A stretch of 5,745 nt of DNA from Chloroflexota bacterium (lineage in GTDB: Bacteria > Chloroflexota > Dormibacteria > CF-121), in NCBI GenBank assembly GCA_005882525.1, contig VBGO01000182.1, positions 1 to 5,745 of the forward strand, read 5' to 3'. The translations under genes were made by a program, and so were the position numbers. Below the pieces are notes generated by a model. The model did not search any database and was not told the origin of the DNA. It saw nothing but the letters and a program-made list of their open reading frames with translations. Shown here piece by piece: positions 1-4,912 of the stretch. Every line of letters begins with the position of its first letter. Positions within the stretch are counted from its first letter, which is position 1.

Positions 1-27
1 CACGCATGTAGCACACCCCTTCTAATG

Positions 28-51
28 GTGTGGGGTTCAATAAATACGTCA
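28..51 (+). repeat. Left terminal inverted repeat of the IS
   Basis: This arm matches the reverse complement of 1190-1213 at 18 of 24 ungapped positions. The shared blocks are GTGT, GGGTT and ACGTCA. The match appears at the expected distance on either side of the transposase, which supports a true IS end rather than a chance palindrome. Confidence 0.6.
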
Positions 52-1212
52 AATTCGTCGACGAGCCCTTGAGCGAGCAATGACCTCGGCCAGATAGATT
101 GCCCGCCGGGTGGTCGGGCTCTCTCATCTACTCGCTACTGCGCGTTCTGGTGGATGTTCTGGCGACCAACCGTGGGGACCAAGCCAAGCTGCAGGCCGAA
201 GTGTTGGCCTTAAGACGCCAGGTCCAGGTTCTGGAGAGGCAGATCACGCGGGTGCACCGGAGTGCCGGCGATCGGATGGTTCTGGCGGCGTTGCGCGATC
301 GCATTCCGAGATCGGGCTTGGCGGCACTGTTGGTGAAACCGGAAACGGTGCTCGGCTGGCACCGCGCACTAGTGCGAAGGAAGTGGGCGGTATCCCGGGG
401 CCGACCGCGCCGTCGCCGGCCGCCGATCTCAGCCGAGTCCCGTCAGCTGATTCTTCGGATGGCGCGCGAGAACCCGCGTTGGGGTACTTCCGGATACGCG
501 GCGAGCTCTTGAAGCTTGGCCACCGAGTCGCTGCGACCACGATCCGCTCGGTGCTGATCGCCGCCCGGGTTCCGCCTGCCGGCCGGCGGTCTCAGCCGAC
601 CTGGAAGCAAATTCCTGAGCGCGCACGCCGAGACCCTGGTTGCCGCCGATTTCTTCAGCGTAGACACGATCTTCTTCAGGCGGCTCTACGTCCTCTTTAT
701 ATGTGCATCTGGCGTCGCGTCGAGTCCTGCTGGCGAGCTGCACCTCGGAACCGAATGCCGCCTGGCTTACCCAACAGGCTCGCAATCTCAGTTGGAGACT
801 CGAGGATGAGGGGATCAATCTCAGCGTGTTGATCCACGATCGGGACAAGAAGTTTGCACCCCAGGCCGATCGGGTCTTCCAATCGCAAGGGTGCTCGAGT
901 AATCCTGACTCCACTGATGGCGCCGAGGGCCAATGCGCATGCCGAGCGCTGGATCGGGAGCTGCCGCCGCGAATGCCTCGACTGGATGCTTGTCGTCAAC
1001 CAGCGCCACCTGGAGACGGTCATCAACGAATATTTCCTGCACTACAACGACGAGCGGCCTCATCGGAGCCGCAACCTAAGACCGCCGGCATCCCGCAGCG
1101 ATCGCATCCAGATTGCTGGTGGCCAGATCGAGCGCCGCACCCGCCTCGGCTGCTTGCTCAGCGACTATCGCCAATTGACGATGGCCGCGTGACGTCATTT
1201 TCAAACCCGACA
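29..1212 (+). mobile_element. Decayed insertion sequence with one DDE transposase gene
   Basis: An IS-sized unit of about 1.18 kb. Its left end begins TGTGGGGTT at 29. Its right end, read inward on the - strand from 1212, begins TGTCGGGTTT. The two ends have the TG...CA form common in elements with integrase-core transposases. The arms 28-51 and 1190-1213 align without gaps at 18 of 24 positions and both finish on ACGTCA. Nearly all of the interior is a single transposase gene whose stop codon lies inside the right repeat. I see no target-site duplication: CTAATGG lies left of 29 and CGACCACT right of 1212. The insertion may be old, rearranged, or have boundaries a few bases away; a gapped alignment could move the left edge to about 26. 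The transposase is broken, so the copy is probably immobile unless helped in trans. I do not assign an IS family; the single-ORF rve-type enzyme suggests an IS481/IS3-like relative. Confidence 0.66.
99..1192 (+). pseudogene. Frameshifted DDE integrase-core (rve) transposase
   Basis: Stitching three frames together gives a complete transposase of about 365 residues. In order it shows a hydrophobic, coiled N-terminus with LRRQVQVLERQ; a helix-turn-helix region with PETVLGWHRALVRRKW; a basic linker; and the rve core. The catalytic triad is visible as D in FFSVDT (about 657), D in LIHDRDKKF (about 837) and E in ANAHAERW (about 945). The last two are about 34 residues apart once the frame is corrected. 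The family C-terminal blocks HYNDERPHRS and RLGCLLSDY follow. Four single-base indels break it: a lost base in the G run at 481-484, an extra A at 609-611, an extra base near 699, and an extra G at 889-891. No other premature stop interrupts the stitched frame, so inactivation is recent or the indels are sequencing errors. The TTG start at 99 is uncertain because no good ribosome binding site precedes it. Confidence 0.85.
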
Positions 1213-1213
1213 C
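1190..1213 (-). repeat. Right terminal inverted repeat of the IS
   Basis: This is the partner of 28-51. It contains the TGA stop codon of the transposase (1190-1192), so the gene runs into the element end, as is common in compact IS elements. Confidence 0.6.
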
Positions 1214-1336
1214 GACCACTGCGTCGTGCTCAATCGGGTTGTAGAACGCGTTCCTACCGAGTTTGCCAACGCACACCCGAAACCAGCGCCACAATTGTTT
1301 GACTCGGTCGTCGGTTGACAATGCTCTTGGCGACTC

Positions 1337-1343
1337 GGAGGGA
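1337..1343 (+). promoter_or_regulatory. Ribosome binding site of the cupin gene
   Basis: GGAGGGA lies about 9 to 11 bases before ATG 1353, and purines continue up to the start. It favours this ATG over the TTG at 1263 in the same frame, which would add about 30 residues lying in the IS-flanking sequence. Confidence 0.6.
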
Positions 1344-1352
1344 GAGAGGCGG

Positions 1353-1856
1353 ATGAAGCGATTTGATGCGTCCCAAGGCCCGCGCATCGTCGGGCCCGGC
1401 GATGGCAAGTTTGTCGATTTGGGCTCCTGCGGCGTGAGGTTCATGGTGTGGACCGAAGAATCGGGTGGCGGGTTCTCGTTGGTAGAGCATCCGATTCCTC
1501 CTCGTCACCTGGCATCTCCAGTTCATCGACACTCGAAGGAAGACGAATACAGCTATGTGCTGGAGGGCAGGCTTGGCGCCCTGCTCGGCGATCAGGTGGT
1601 GTACGCGAAGCCGGGTGATTTCGTCTTCAAGCCGCGCAATCAATGGCACGCGTTCTGGAACGCAGGCGATTCGTCATGTCGAATACTCGAGATCATCTCG
1701 CCCGGTGGCTTTGAGCACTACTTCGAAGAGCTGGTCGAGATGGCTGATCCAGACATTGACTGGACTCGACGTTACGGTAATGAGATAGACGCGGCGGCGA
1801 CGAGTCGTATCAGAGAGCGGTTTGGACTGCTGTATCCGCGACTGGATCGACGCTGA
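1353..1856 (+). CDS. Small single-domain cupin protein
   Basis: A protein of 167 residues with one conserved cupin beta-barrel. Cupin motif 1 is clear at H58-R-H60-SKED-E65-YSYVLE-G72, fitting HxH(x)4E(x)6G. Motif 2 follows at G88-DFVFK-P94-R-N96-QW-H99-AFW-N103, fitting G(x)5PxG(x)2H(x)3N with Asn in place of the middle Gly. H58, H60, E65 and H99 are the expected metal ligands, so a metal-binding barrel is likely. Cupins of this size range from dioxygenases and isomerases to sugar-binding proteins, and the substrate cannot be read from the sequence. The C-terminal part (about 120-160) is acidic then basic, and probably helical. No signal peptide is visible, so it is probably cytoplasmic. The gene stands alone, 140 bases after the IS end and 88 bases before the first tRNA-Pro fragment. 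It seems intact, unlike the transposase beside it. The domain call is firm; the function is unknown. Confidence 0.88.
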   Translation: MKRFDASQGPRIVGPGDGKFVDLGSCGVRFMVWTEESGGGFSLVEHPIPPRHLASPVHRHSKEDEYSYVLEGRLGALLGDQVVYAKPGDFVFKPRNQWHAFWNAGDSSCRILEIISPGGFEHYFEELVEMADPDIDWTRRYGNEIDAAATSRIRERFGLLYPRLDRR

Positions 1857-1944
1857 TCGCCCGTGTGTTCTTGGCGCCGCAATGACTCAATGATCCGGCA
1901 ACCAAAGAGCGCGAACCGATAGGTCAGGACGGATCTGCGTTCAA

Positions 1945-1989
1945 TTCGGGACCGTGAGGCCCCGGGTTCAAATCCCGGGCCCCCGACCA
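1945..1989 (+). repeat. tRNA-Pro(CGG) 3' half, att-like direct repeat copy 1
   Basis: These 45 bases are identical to 3956-4000. They parse exactly as part of a tRNA: anticodon loop TTCGGGA (anticodon CGG, then G37), anticodon-stem 3' strand CCGTG, variable loop AGGCC, T arm CCGGG-TTCAAAT-CCCGG, acceptor 3' strand GCCCCCG, discriminator A and encoded CCA. The same seven-base anticodon loop occurs in E. coli tRNA-Pro(CGG), and G72 with A73 is typical of bacterial tRNA-Pro. The bases in front do not provide the pairing CACGG, a D arm, or the acceptor strand CGGGGGC, so this is not a complete tRNA gene. The identity starts at the first base of the anticodon loop, a known exchange site for tyrosine integrases. 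It is most likely an attachment-site remnant (inference). Confidence 0.85.
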
Positions 1990-1997
1990 TTTCGACC

Positions 1998-2561
1998 CTA
2001 CCAGTCGTCGGCCGTAACGTAGCTACGACTCCAAAGCGCAACCTGCAGCAATAGAGACTTCGACCAAGCGGCCCGGATTCCAGCAGCATCCGCGCTGGAG
2101 ACGCCGTCGAGGAGCTTGTCTGGAATCTCCGACAGCACGTGGATCGACGCCACCAGATGTCTAAATGGGACGACCGGCACCGAATCCACCTCGTCCGTTC
2201 GGTTCTTCTTGGTACGGCTGTGCCGGAGACCGATTTCGTGCTGGTAGTCCAGCCACTTTTGATCGTAGGTGCGCGTGAAGCCGTCCAGCATCCCGCGACC
2301 GAAGCGAGCTCCCGCAGTGCTGCTGTAACGCTCGACGTCTGGACCGGAGAAAGTGGCATGCACCCAGGGACCCAGCTGGTCAAGCCAATGGCCCAACAGC
2401 TCCTCGAGTCGAGGCCCGATCATTTCACCTGCTCTCAGCAGCAACTGCTGATCCCGGTCGCTGAATCCGAGGACGCGCTTCAGATCTTGGAAATCGTCCC
2501 AGGACACCGGTGACTTGGTTACGGCACCGTAGTCGTAGCCCTGGGGTTCGTCGGCGCTCAT
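1998..2561 (-). CDS. Protoglobin, single-domain heme protein
   Basis: A protein of 187 residues, close to the 195 of Methanosarcina acetivorans protoglobin and colinear with it: GYDYG at 8-12, W59, F87, YDQKWLDYQ at 99-107, EIGLRH at 109-114, RTKKN at 116-120, and LQVALW near the C-terminus. H114 aligns with the proximal heme ligand H120 of that protein, W59 with W60 and F87 with F93. The position of the distal B10 tyrosine (Y61 there) is leucine here (L60), which should alter oxygen stabilisation. Protoglobins bind O2, CO and NO; their physiological role is poorly settled, and sensing or detoxification is suggested. It has no attached signalling domain and no signal peptide, so it is a cytoplasmic stand-alone globin. 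ATG 2561 is chosen because GGAGGT sits five bases upstream; the open frame extends further but enters unrelated sequence. The stop codon lies only eight bases from the end of tRNA fragment copy 1. Identification is firm; the role is unknown. Confidence 0.93.
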   Translation of the reverse strand: MSADEPQGYDYGAVTKSPVSWDDFQDLKRVLGFSDRDQQLLLRAGEMIGPRLEELLGHWLDQLGPWVHATFSGPDVERYSSTAGARFGRGMLDGFTRTYDQKWLDYQHEIGLRHSRTKKNRTDEVDSVPVVPFRHLVASIHVLSEIPDKLLDGVSSADAAGIRAAWSKSLLLQVALWSRSYVTADDW

Positions 2562-2566
2562 CGGAC

Positions 2567-2572
2567 ACCTCC
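2567..2572 (-). promoter_or_regulatory. Ribosome binding site of the protoglobin gene
   Basis: GGAGGT on the - strand, five bases before ATG 2561. It is close to ideal and decides the start against upstream GTG and ATG codons in the same frame. Confidence 0.75.
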
Positions 2573-2599
2573 ATTGAAATCGGGCGGTCAGTTCACTTA

Positions 2600-2646
2600 T
2601 TGTCCCCTCCCCCCGATCAACACATGACGAGATGGGGGGCCGACAA
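2600..2646. repeat. Imperfect inverted repeat in the protoglobin leader
   Basis: The left arm, from TTGTC (2600-2604) through CCCCCCGATC (2609-2618), pairs with the right arm, GATGGGGGG (2631-2639) and GACAA (2642-2646). The loop is 12 bases, with a one-base bulge and a few unpaired bases between the inner and outer stems. It lies about 40 to 85 bases upstream of the protoglobin start codon. It could be a leader hairpin, an operator-like palindrome, or the end of a lost mobile element. No promoter is clear enough to choose among these. Confidence 0.4.
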
Positions 2647-2675
2647 AATTGGGGTGGTAGGCTCCCGAACTGCAA

Positions 2676-2795
2676 GATCTGTGCGTCCTTCGAGAGGACC
2701 GGATGGCAGGCCGTGAAGATGAGGCCGAGGAGATCGCCCCCGACCCCCTCGCCGATCGTGTCCGCGGCGGCCCTCAACGCGTCGGCCCGCACCTT
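2676..2795 (-). pseudogene. Internal fragment of an ECF sigma factor (ECF42-like)
   Basis: About 40 codons on the - strand resemble the linker and region-4 approach of ECF sigma factors with a C-terminal TPR-like extension. They include AAADTIGEGVGGDLLGLIF followed by TACHPVLSKDAQ; the family typically has DTIGDDLLRLIFTACHPVLS followed by an A-R/Q pair. The similarity stops at about 2676, just where the region-4 helix-turn-helix should begin. On the N-terminal side a TAA at 2808-2810 closes the frame. Neither the promoter-binding region 2 nor region 4 is present, so this cannot be a working sigma factor. In the same frame it would extend the protoglobin gene upstream, but the protoglobin has its own start and ribosome binding site. 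The assignment rests on one conserved block recognised by eye. Confidence 0.5.
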
Positions 2796-2807
2796 GTCAG
2801 AGTCGGG

Positions 2808-3018
2808 TTACCTATCTTCGCCCTCGTCATAAAAGGCTGCCGAGCTTGGCTCCAGGTTCCTCGGCAGCCAGCTGCCGCAAGAACCGGCTGATGGCGTGGG
2901 CGCCGTTGATCGGAACGACGGACACGCCTTCGGCTTTGAGGTTGCGTCCCAATCGCCGGGCGGCCAGCGTCAAAGCGAGCTCGTCGGTCACCCCCTCAAC
3001 CAAGACTATCGTGCGCAC
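2808..3018 (-). pseudogene. Truncated TOPRIM-domain protein (OLD-like nucleotidyl transferase/hydrolase type)
   Basis: From GTG 3018 the product reads MRTIVLVEGVTDELALTLAA and ends after 63 residues at TGA 2827. VLVEGVTDE is the TOPRIM motif 1, with the catalytic glutamate at residue 8. LGRNLKAEGVSVVPINGAHA matches the second strand of stand-alone TOPRIM proteins, which are usually much longer (I recall about 200 residues). The second acidic motif would follow KLGSL. Removing one T from the four-T run (AAAA at 2831-2834 on the + strand) lets the frame continue as YDEGEDR before stopping at 2808, which looks like the expected acidic segment. The gene is therefore both frameshifted and cut short. 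The rest of the domain is replaced by the sigma factor fragment. It starts 23 bases after the YdeI-like stop codon, so the two were probably co-transcribed. No clear ribosome binding site is visible. Confidence 0.62.
2831..2869 (-). terminator. Possible intrinsic terminator, - strand
   Basis: A perfect 10-bp inverted repeat: GGCTGCCGAG at 2835-2844 and CTCGGCAGCC at 2860-2869, with a 15-base loop. Read on the - strand, the GC-rich stem is followed at once by TTTTA. That has the form of a weak rho-independent terminator for the YdeI/TOPRIM transcript. It overlaps the coding frame of the TOPRIM fragment (LAAEEPGAKLGSL), so the symmetry could be a coding coincidence. The U-tract is short. Confidence 0.35.
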
Positions 3019-3041
3019 AGCGCAATACTGTCGGACAAGAA

Positions 3042-3601
3042 TCACGCTGGCTCGAGAAGCCTGCCATCCTCTGATAGATACGGGTCGGTGCATGCGGCAA
3101 GGTTGAAACAGCAGGGCCGTCGCTTCCCGCTTTTCATTTTGGAGATACTTACTTCGACTCGTCGTTCGCGCGTGTCAGGGTTGTTGGTTGCATTGACCCA
3201 GCGAACCCATTCCCAGCGCGCCATCGGCGTAATGGCTTTCCATAGGTCGTGGATATTCTTAGGGGCGGCTGCCAGGGCTGACTCAAGATCACGTGGCGCG
3301 TTCGGCTCCGGCCAATCTTTGAGTGGCTCAATTGCGAGCGTCGCAGTGTCACCGGCGCTTACAGCAGCGGCTCGTTGTTGCTTTTCATCAATCCTCATCC
3401 AGTGGCCAAAATAGCCGTCCGTTTCCAACACCGCTGGAACCTATAGCCATTGATCGTTCCTTGTACTGCCACCTGCCCGCGCGACGGCAGTTTCTCGCTC
3501 GCTTTCTGAGGCAACCGCAGAATAGTCCGCTCGTCGATCGTGTAAAGCGTGGCGTCAAACCGAATTGTTGGCACCCCTTTACGCTGACTCATAGTGGTCA
3601 T
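3042..3601 (-). pseudogene. Frameshifted YdeI/OmpD-associated (DUF1905-OmdA) protein
   Basis: Two overlapping - strand frames make one protein of about 186 residues, normal for the family. The first (3601 to 3434) carries the DUF1905 start: FDATLY, ILRLPQKASEKLPSRG and VQGTINGYRFQ. The second (3431 to 3042) carries the remainder: LETDGYFGHWMRIDEK, AGDTATLAIEPLKDWPEP, then the OmdA part ALAAAPKNIHDLWKAITPMA, WVRWVNATNNPDTRERRVEV and the C-terminal KRRPCCFN...LLEPA. The ending looks complete. One base is missing at 3432-3433, between FQ and VLETDG. The family is linked by name to resistance to cationic peptides and outer-membrane porins, but its molecular role is not settled. ATG 3601 has AGGA about 13 bases upstream; ATG 3592 is an alternative. 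It leads a - strand run with the TOPRIM fragment. A sequencing error at this one base would restore a whole gene. Confidence 0.83.
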
Positions 3602-3955
3602 ATATGTTTGCAGTCCTATGATCCCGAGCTTAATGTCAATGCCCGCGCTCAGGCGATTGCTCGCGAGGCCGGCTGGGTGGTGACGCCGCAAGATGCTTGC
3701 GGATACGCCCGATGGCCGTAAAAGGGGGGCCTGGCATCACTCACGACTGCTATCGATGGCTACTCGCTGAAGCGCGCTGCTGCGATCGTCGGCTAGTACG
3801 GTTCGGCCGCGGCTCTGAAACCCTCGGCCCAATGTAGTAGTTCATGTAGCAAACCGTCGGAAAAACGCTTCAGATCTGGACGATGAAGGCGTTGCGTTAG
3901 AACTTTCGAAGTGAAACAGATCGATTCCGGCATCGCTGGACGGAATGTCTCAGAG
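3602..3955. other. Intergenic stretch upstream of the YdeI-like gene, no firm gene
   Basis: About 350 bases between the divergent side of the YdeI-like gene and tRNA fragment copy 2. The - strand promoter of the YdeI-like gene should lie here, but no convincing -35/-10 pair is visible. On the + strand, codons from about 3617 to the TAA at 3719-3721 (YDPELNVNARAQAIAREAGW, then VVTPQDACGYARWP) have coding-like composition. They could be the C-terminal tail of a lost gene. I do not recognise it, and the same frame upstream runs antisense to the YdeI-like gene. The remainder, 3722-3955, holds nothing I can support. Confidence 0.4.
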
Positions 3956-4000
3956 TTCGGGACCGTGAGGCCCCGGGTTCAAATCCCGGGCCCCCGACCA
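3956..4000 (+). repeat. tRNA-Pro(CGG) 3' half, att-like direct repeat copy 2
   Basis: A perfect match over 45 bases to 1945-1989, in the same orientation. Identity ends sharply on both sides: A against G before it, T against A after it. It runs from the anticodon loop TTCGGGA to the encoded CCA of a tRNA-Pro(CGG). The upstream bases (CTCAGAG) do not supply an anticodon-stem 5' strand, a D arm or an acceptor 5' strand, so it cannot fold as a complete tRNA. With copy 1 it brackets a 2.0-kb segment. For an element inserted in the 3' part of a tRNA gene, each insertion leaves one such fragment at its distal end. Two in tandem suggest two stacked insertions, or a single excisable cassette between them. 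Confidence 0.85.
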
Positions 4001-4046
4001 AATCCGATACGATTCCGGCGTCACAACTGGTCCAGGGCGACAGTCC

Positions 4047-4054
4047 GAGGAGGG
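4047..4054 (+). promoter_or_regulatory. Ribosome binding site of the secreted protein gene
   Basis: GAGGAGGG with six bases to ATG 4061. It fixes the start there and excludes the longer in-frame extension back to 3911, which would translate straight through the tRNA fragment. Confidence 0.75.
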
Positions 4055-4060
4055 TCATCA

Positions 4061-4639
4061 ATGAAACCCCGACCCCTCTTTCTAATTGCAGTGATCATTG
4101 CAATCGCGTCCCTTGTGGGAGCAAGCGTCACATCGGCTCATACGCTCGTCGATCCCACTACGTTGACCCCGCCCCTCAAGCCGTTCCGCGTTTGCTATCA
4201 AGACGGCCCGTGGGTGAAATGCGACACCAGCACCCCCACGACGACTTACGCAAACCAGGCCAACACTGATTTCGATCTGCCGTGCGGGACGATCTACGAG
4301 AGCGGGACGGTGACGACCCACGCCACCCGGTGGTACAAGAACCTCTTGCTCGTCGAACGTAATGCCCAGGAGCACATCGCCGGCACGTGGAGCCTCTCGC
4401 CGACAGGATCAGGCCCCACGATCGCGTTTGCCACGGACATCAGCTGGCACGAGACGTTCCTAGTTCCGGGAGACCTCTCAAGCGACTCCATAGTCGAGCA
4501 CGGCAGCTTCCTTCGTGTCCCAGCACTGGGCACTGAGTTCCACGACAGCGGCATCAACATGGCTGACGGCACCCATCACGGGAACACCTCATTCACGGAC
4601 GCGGCCAAAGCGCGGCTTTGCGCCCTTCTTACGCCGTAG
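4061..4639 (+). CDS. Secreted protein of unknown function
   Basis: A protein of 192 residues with a classical Sec signal peptide: a basic start (MKPRP), a hydrophobic core from L6 to about V23, and a likely signal peptidase I site after TSA (residues 24-26). The mature part of about 166 residues has four cysteines (C45, C54, C75, C187), enough for two disulfides and consistent with export. Conserved-looking blocks are VCYQDGPWVKCD, LPCGTIYESG, TRWYKNLLLVER and GTWSLSPTGSGPTI, in a beta-rich pattern with many Thr, Ser and Trp residues. I have a general impression of similar uncharacterised secreted proteins in actinobacteria but can name no family. It lacks a lipobox, a sortase motif and a C-terminal membrane anchor, so it is probably released. 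It begins 60 bases after tRNA fragment copy 2 and appears to be a single-gene unit. No clear promoter is visible in those 60 bases. Existence of the gene is firm; function is unknown. Confidence 0.87.
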   Translation: MKPRPLFLIAVIIAIASLVGASVTSAHTLVDPTTLTPPLKPFRVCYQDGPWVKCDTSTPTTTYANQANTDFDLPCGTIYESGTVTTHATRWYKNLLLVERNAQEHIAGTWSLSPTGSGPTIAFATDISWHETFLVPGDLSSDSIVEHGSFLRVPALGTEFHDSGINMADGTHHGNTSFTDAAKARLCALLTP

Positions 4640-4912
4640 CCCAGGGTCACATGCGAGCGTCGGCGACCGTTCCGGCAACCGACCGCCCGTGCCTTCGTCG
4701 ACCTCGCTGGCTTTGAATCTGGCGGGGTGTACGATTCGTCGAAGCCTCGCGTCTGGGGATGGGCTCAGAGGCGCCTGAAGAGGTGAGCGGGTGAGCCCCA
4801 TCTTGGCGAGCCAGCGAACGCCACGGACCAACTCTGGCCGCGTCGCTTCGCGTGATTGCGCCGTGTAGCCGTTCCAGATCATGTAATGGTCCAGGTCTTC
4901 TTCGGTGAGCAT
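4589..4912 (-). CDS. Doubtful small hypothetical protein or gene remnant
   Basis: A - strand frame of 107 residues from ATG 4912. The first 40 or so residues (MLTEEDLDHYMIWNGYTAQS..., then RPELVRGVRWLAKMGLT) have ordinary protein composition and GC-rich third positions. After that it turns into a Pro/Arg/Ser-rich sequence typical of non-coding frames, and it overlaps the 3' end of the secreted protein gene by 51 bases. The same frame is open upstream to 4987 (HAFGAQGSQLHFADHNEFA) without a usual start codon. This could be the middle of a decayed gene. No ribosome binding site is evident, and I recognise no family. The real coding part, if any, is probably 4790-4987. Confidence 0.22.
   Translation of the reverse strand: MLTEEDLDHYMIWNGYTAQSREATRPELVRGVRWLAKMGLTRSPLQAPLSPSPDARLRRIVHPARFKASEVDEGTGGRLPERSPTLACDPGLRRKKGAKPRFGRVRE

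Noticed and set aside
22..1219. Target-site duplication flanking the IS.
   Set aside because: The bases directly outside the inverted repeats (CTAATGG and CGACCACT) do not match at any short length.
1315..1320. TTGACA as a -35 promoter element for the cupin gene.
   Set aside because: No TATAAT-like -10 lies 16 to 18 bases downstream; that position is already the ribosome binding site.
1912..1989. A complete tRNA gene ending at 1989 (and equally 3923-4000).
   Set aside because: The anticodon loop, T arm and acceptor 3' strand are present, but the preceding bases contain no CGGGGGC acceptor strand, D arm or CACGG anticodon-stem strand. Only the 3' half is there.
2562..2792. N-terminal extension of the protoglobin into the upstream sigma-like sequence as a fusion protein.
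   Set aside because: The protoglobin aligns from its own MSADEP start, with an ideal ribosome binding site. The intervening translation is low-complexity and unrelated.
1945..4000. Split, intron-containing or permuted tRNA-Pro gene using these 3' halves.
   Set aside because: No matching 5' half was found near or after either copy, and duplicate 3' halves are better explained as integration remnants.
3911..4060. N-terminal extension of the secreted protein from 3911.
   Set aside because: It would translate through the tRNA fragment and bury the signal peptide. ATG 4061 has a strong ribosome binding site and starts with a proper signal sequence.
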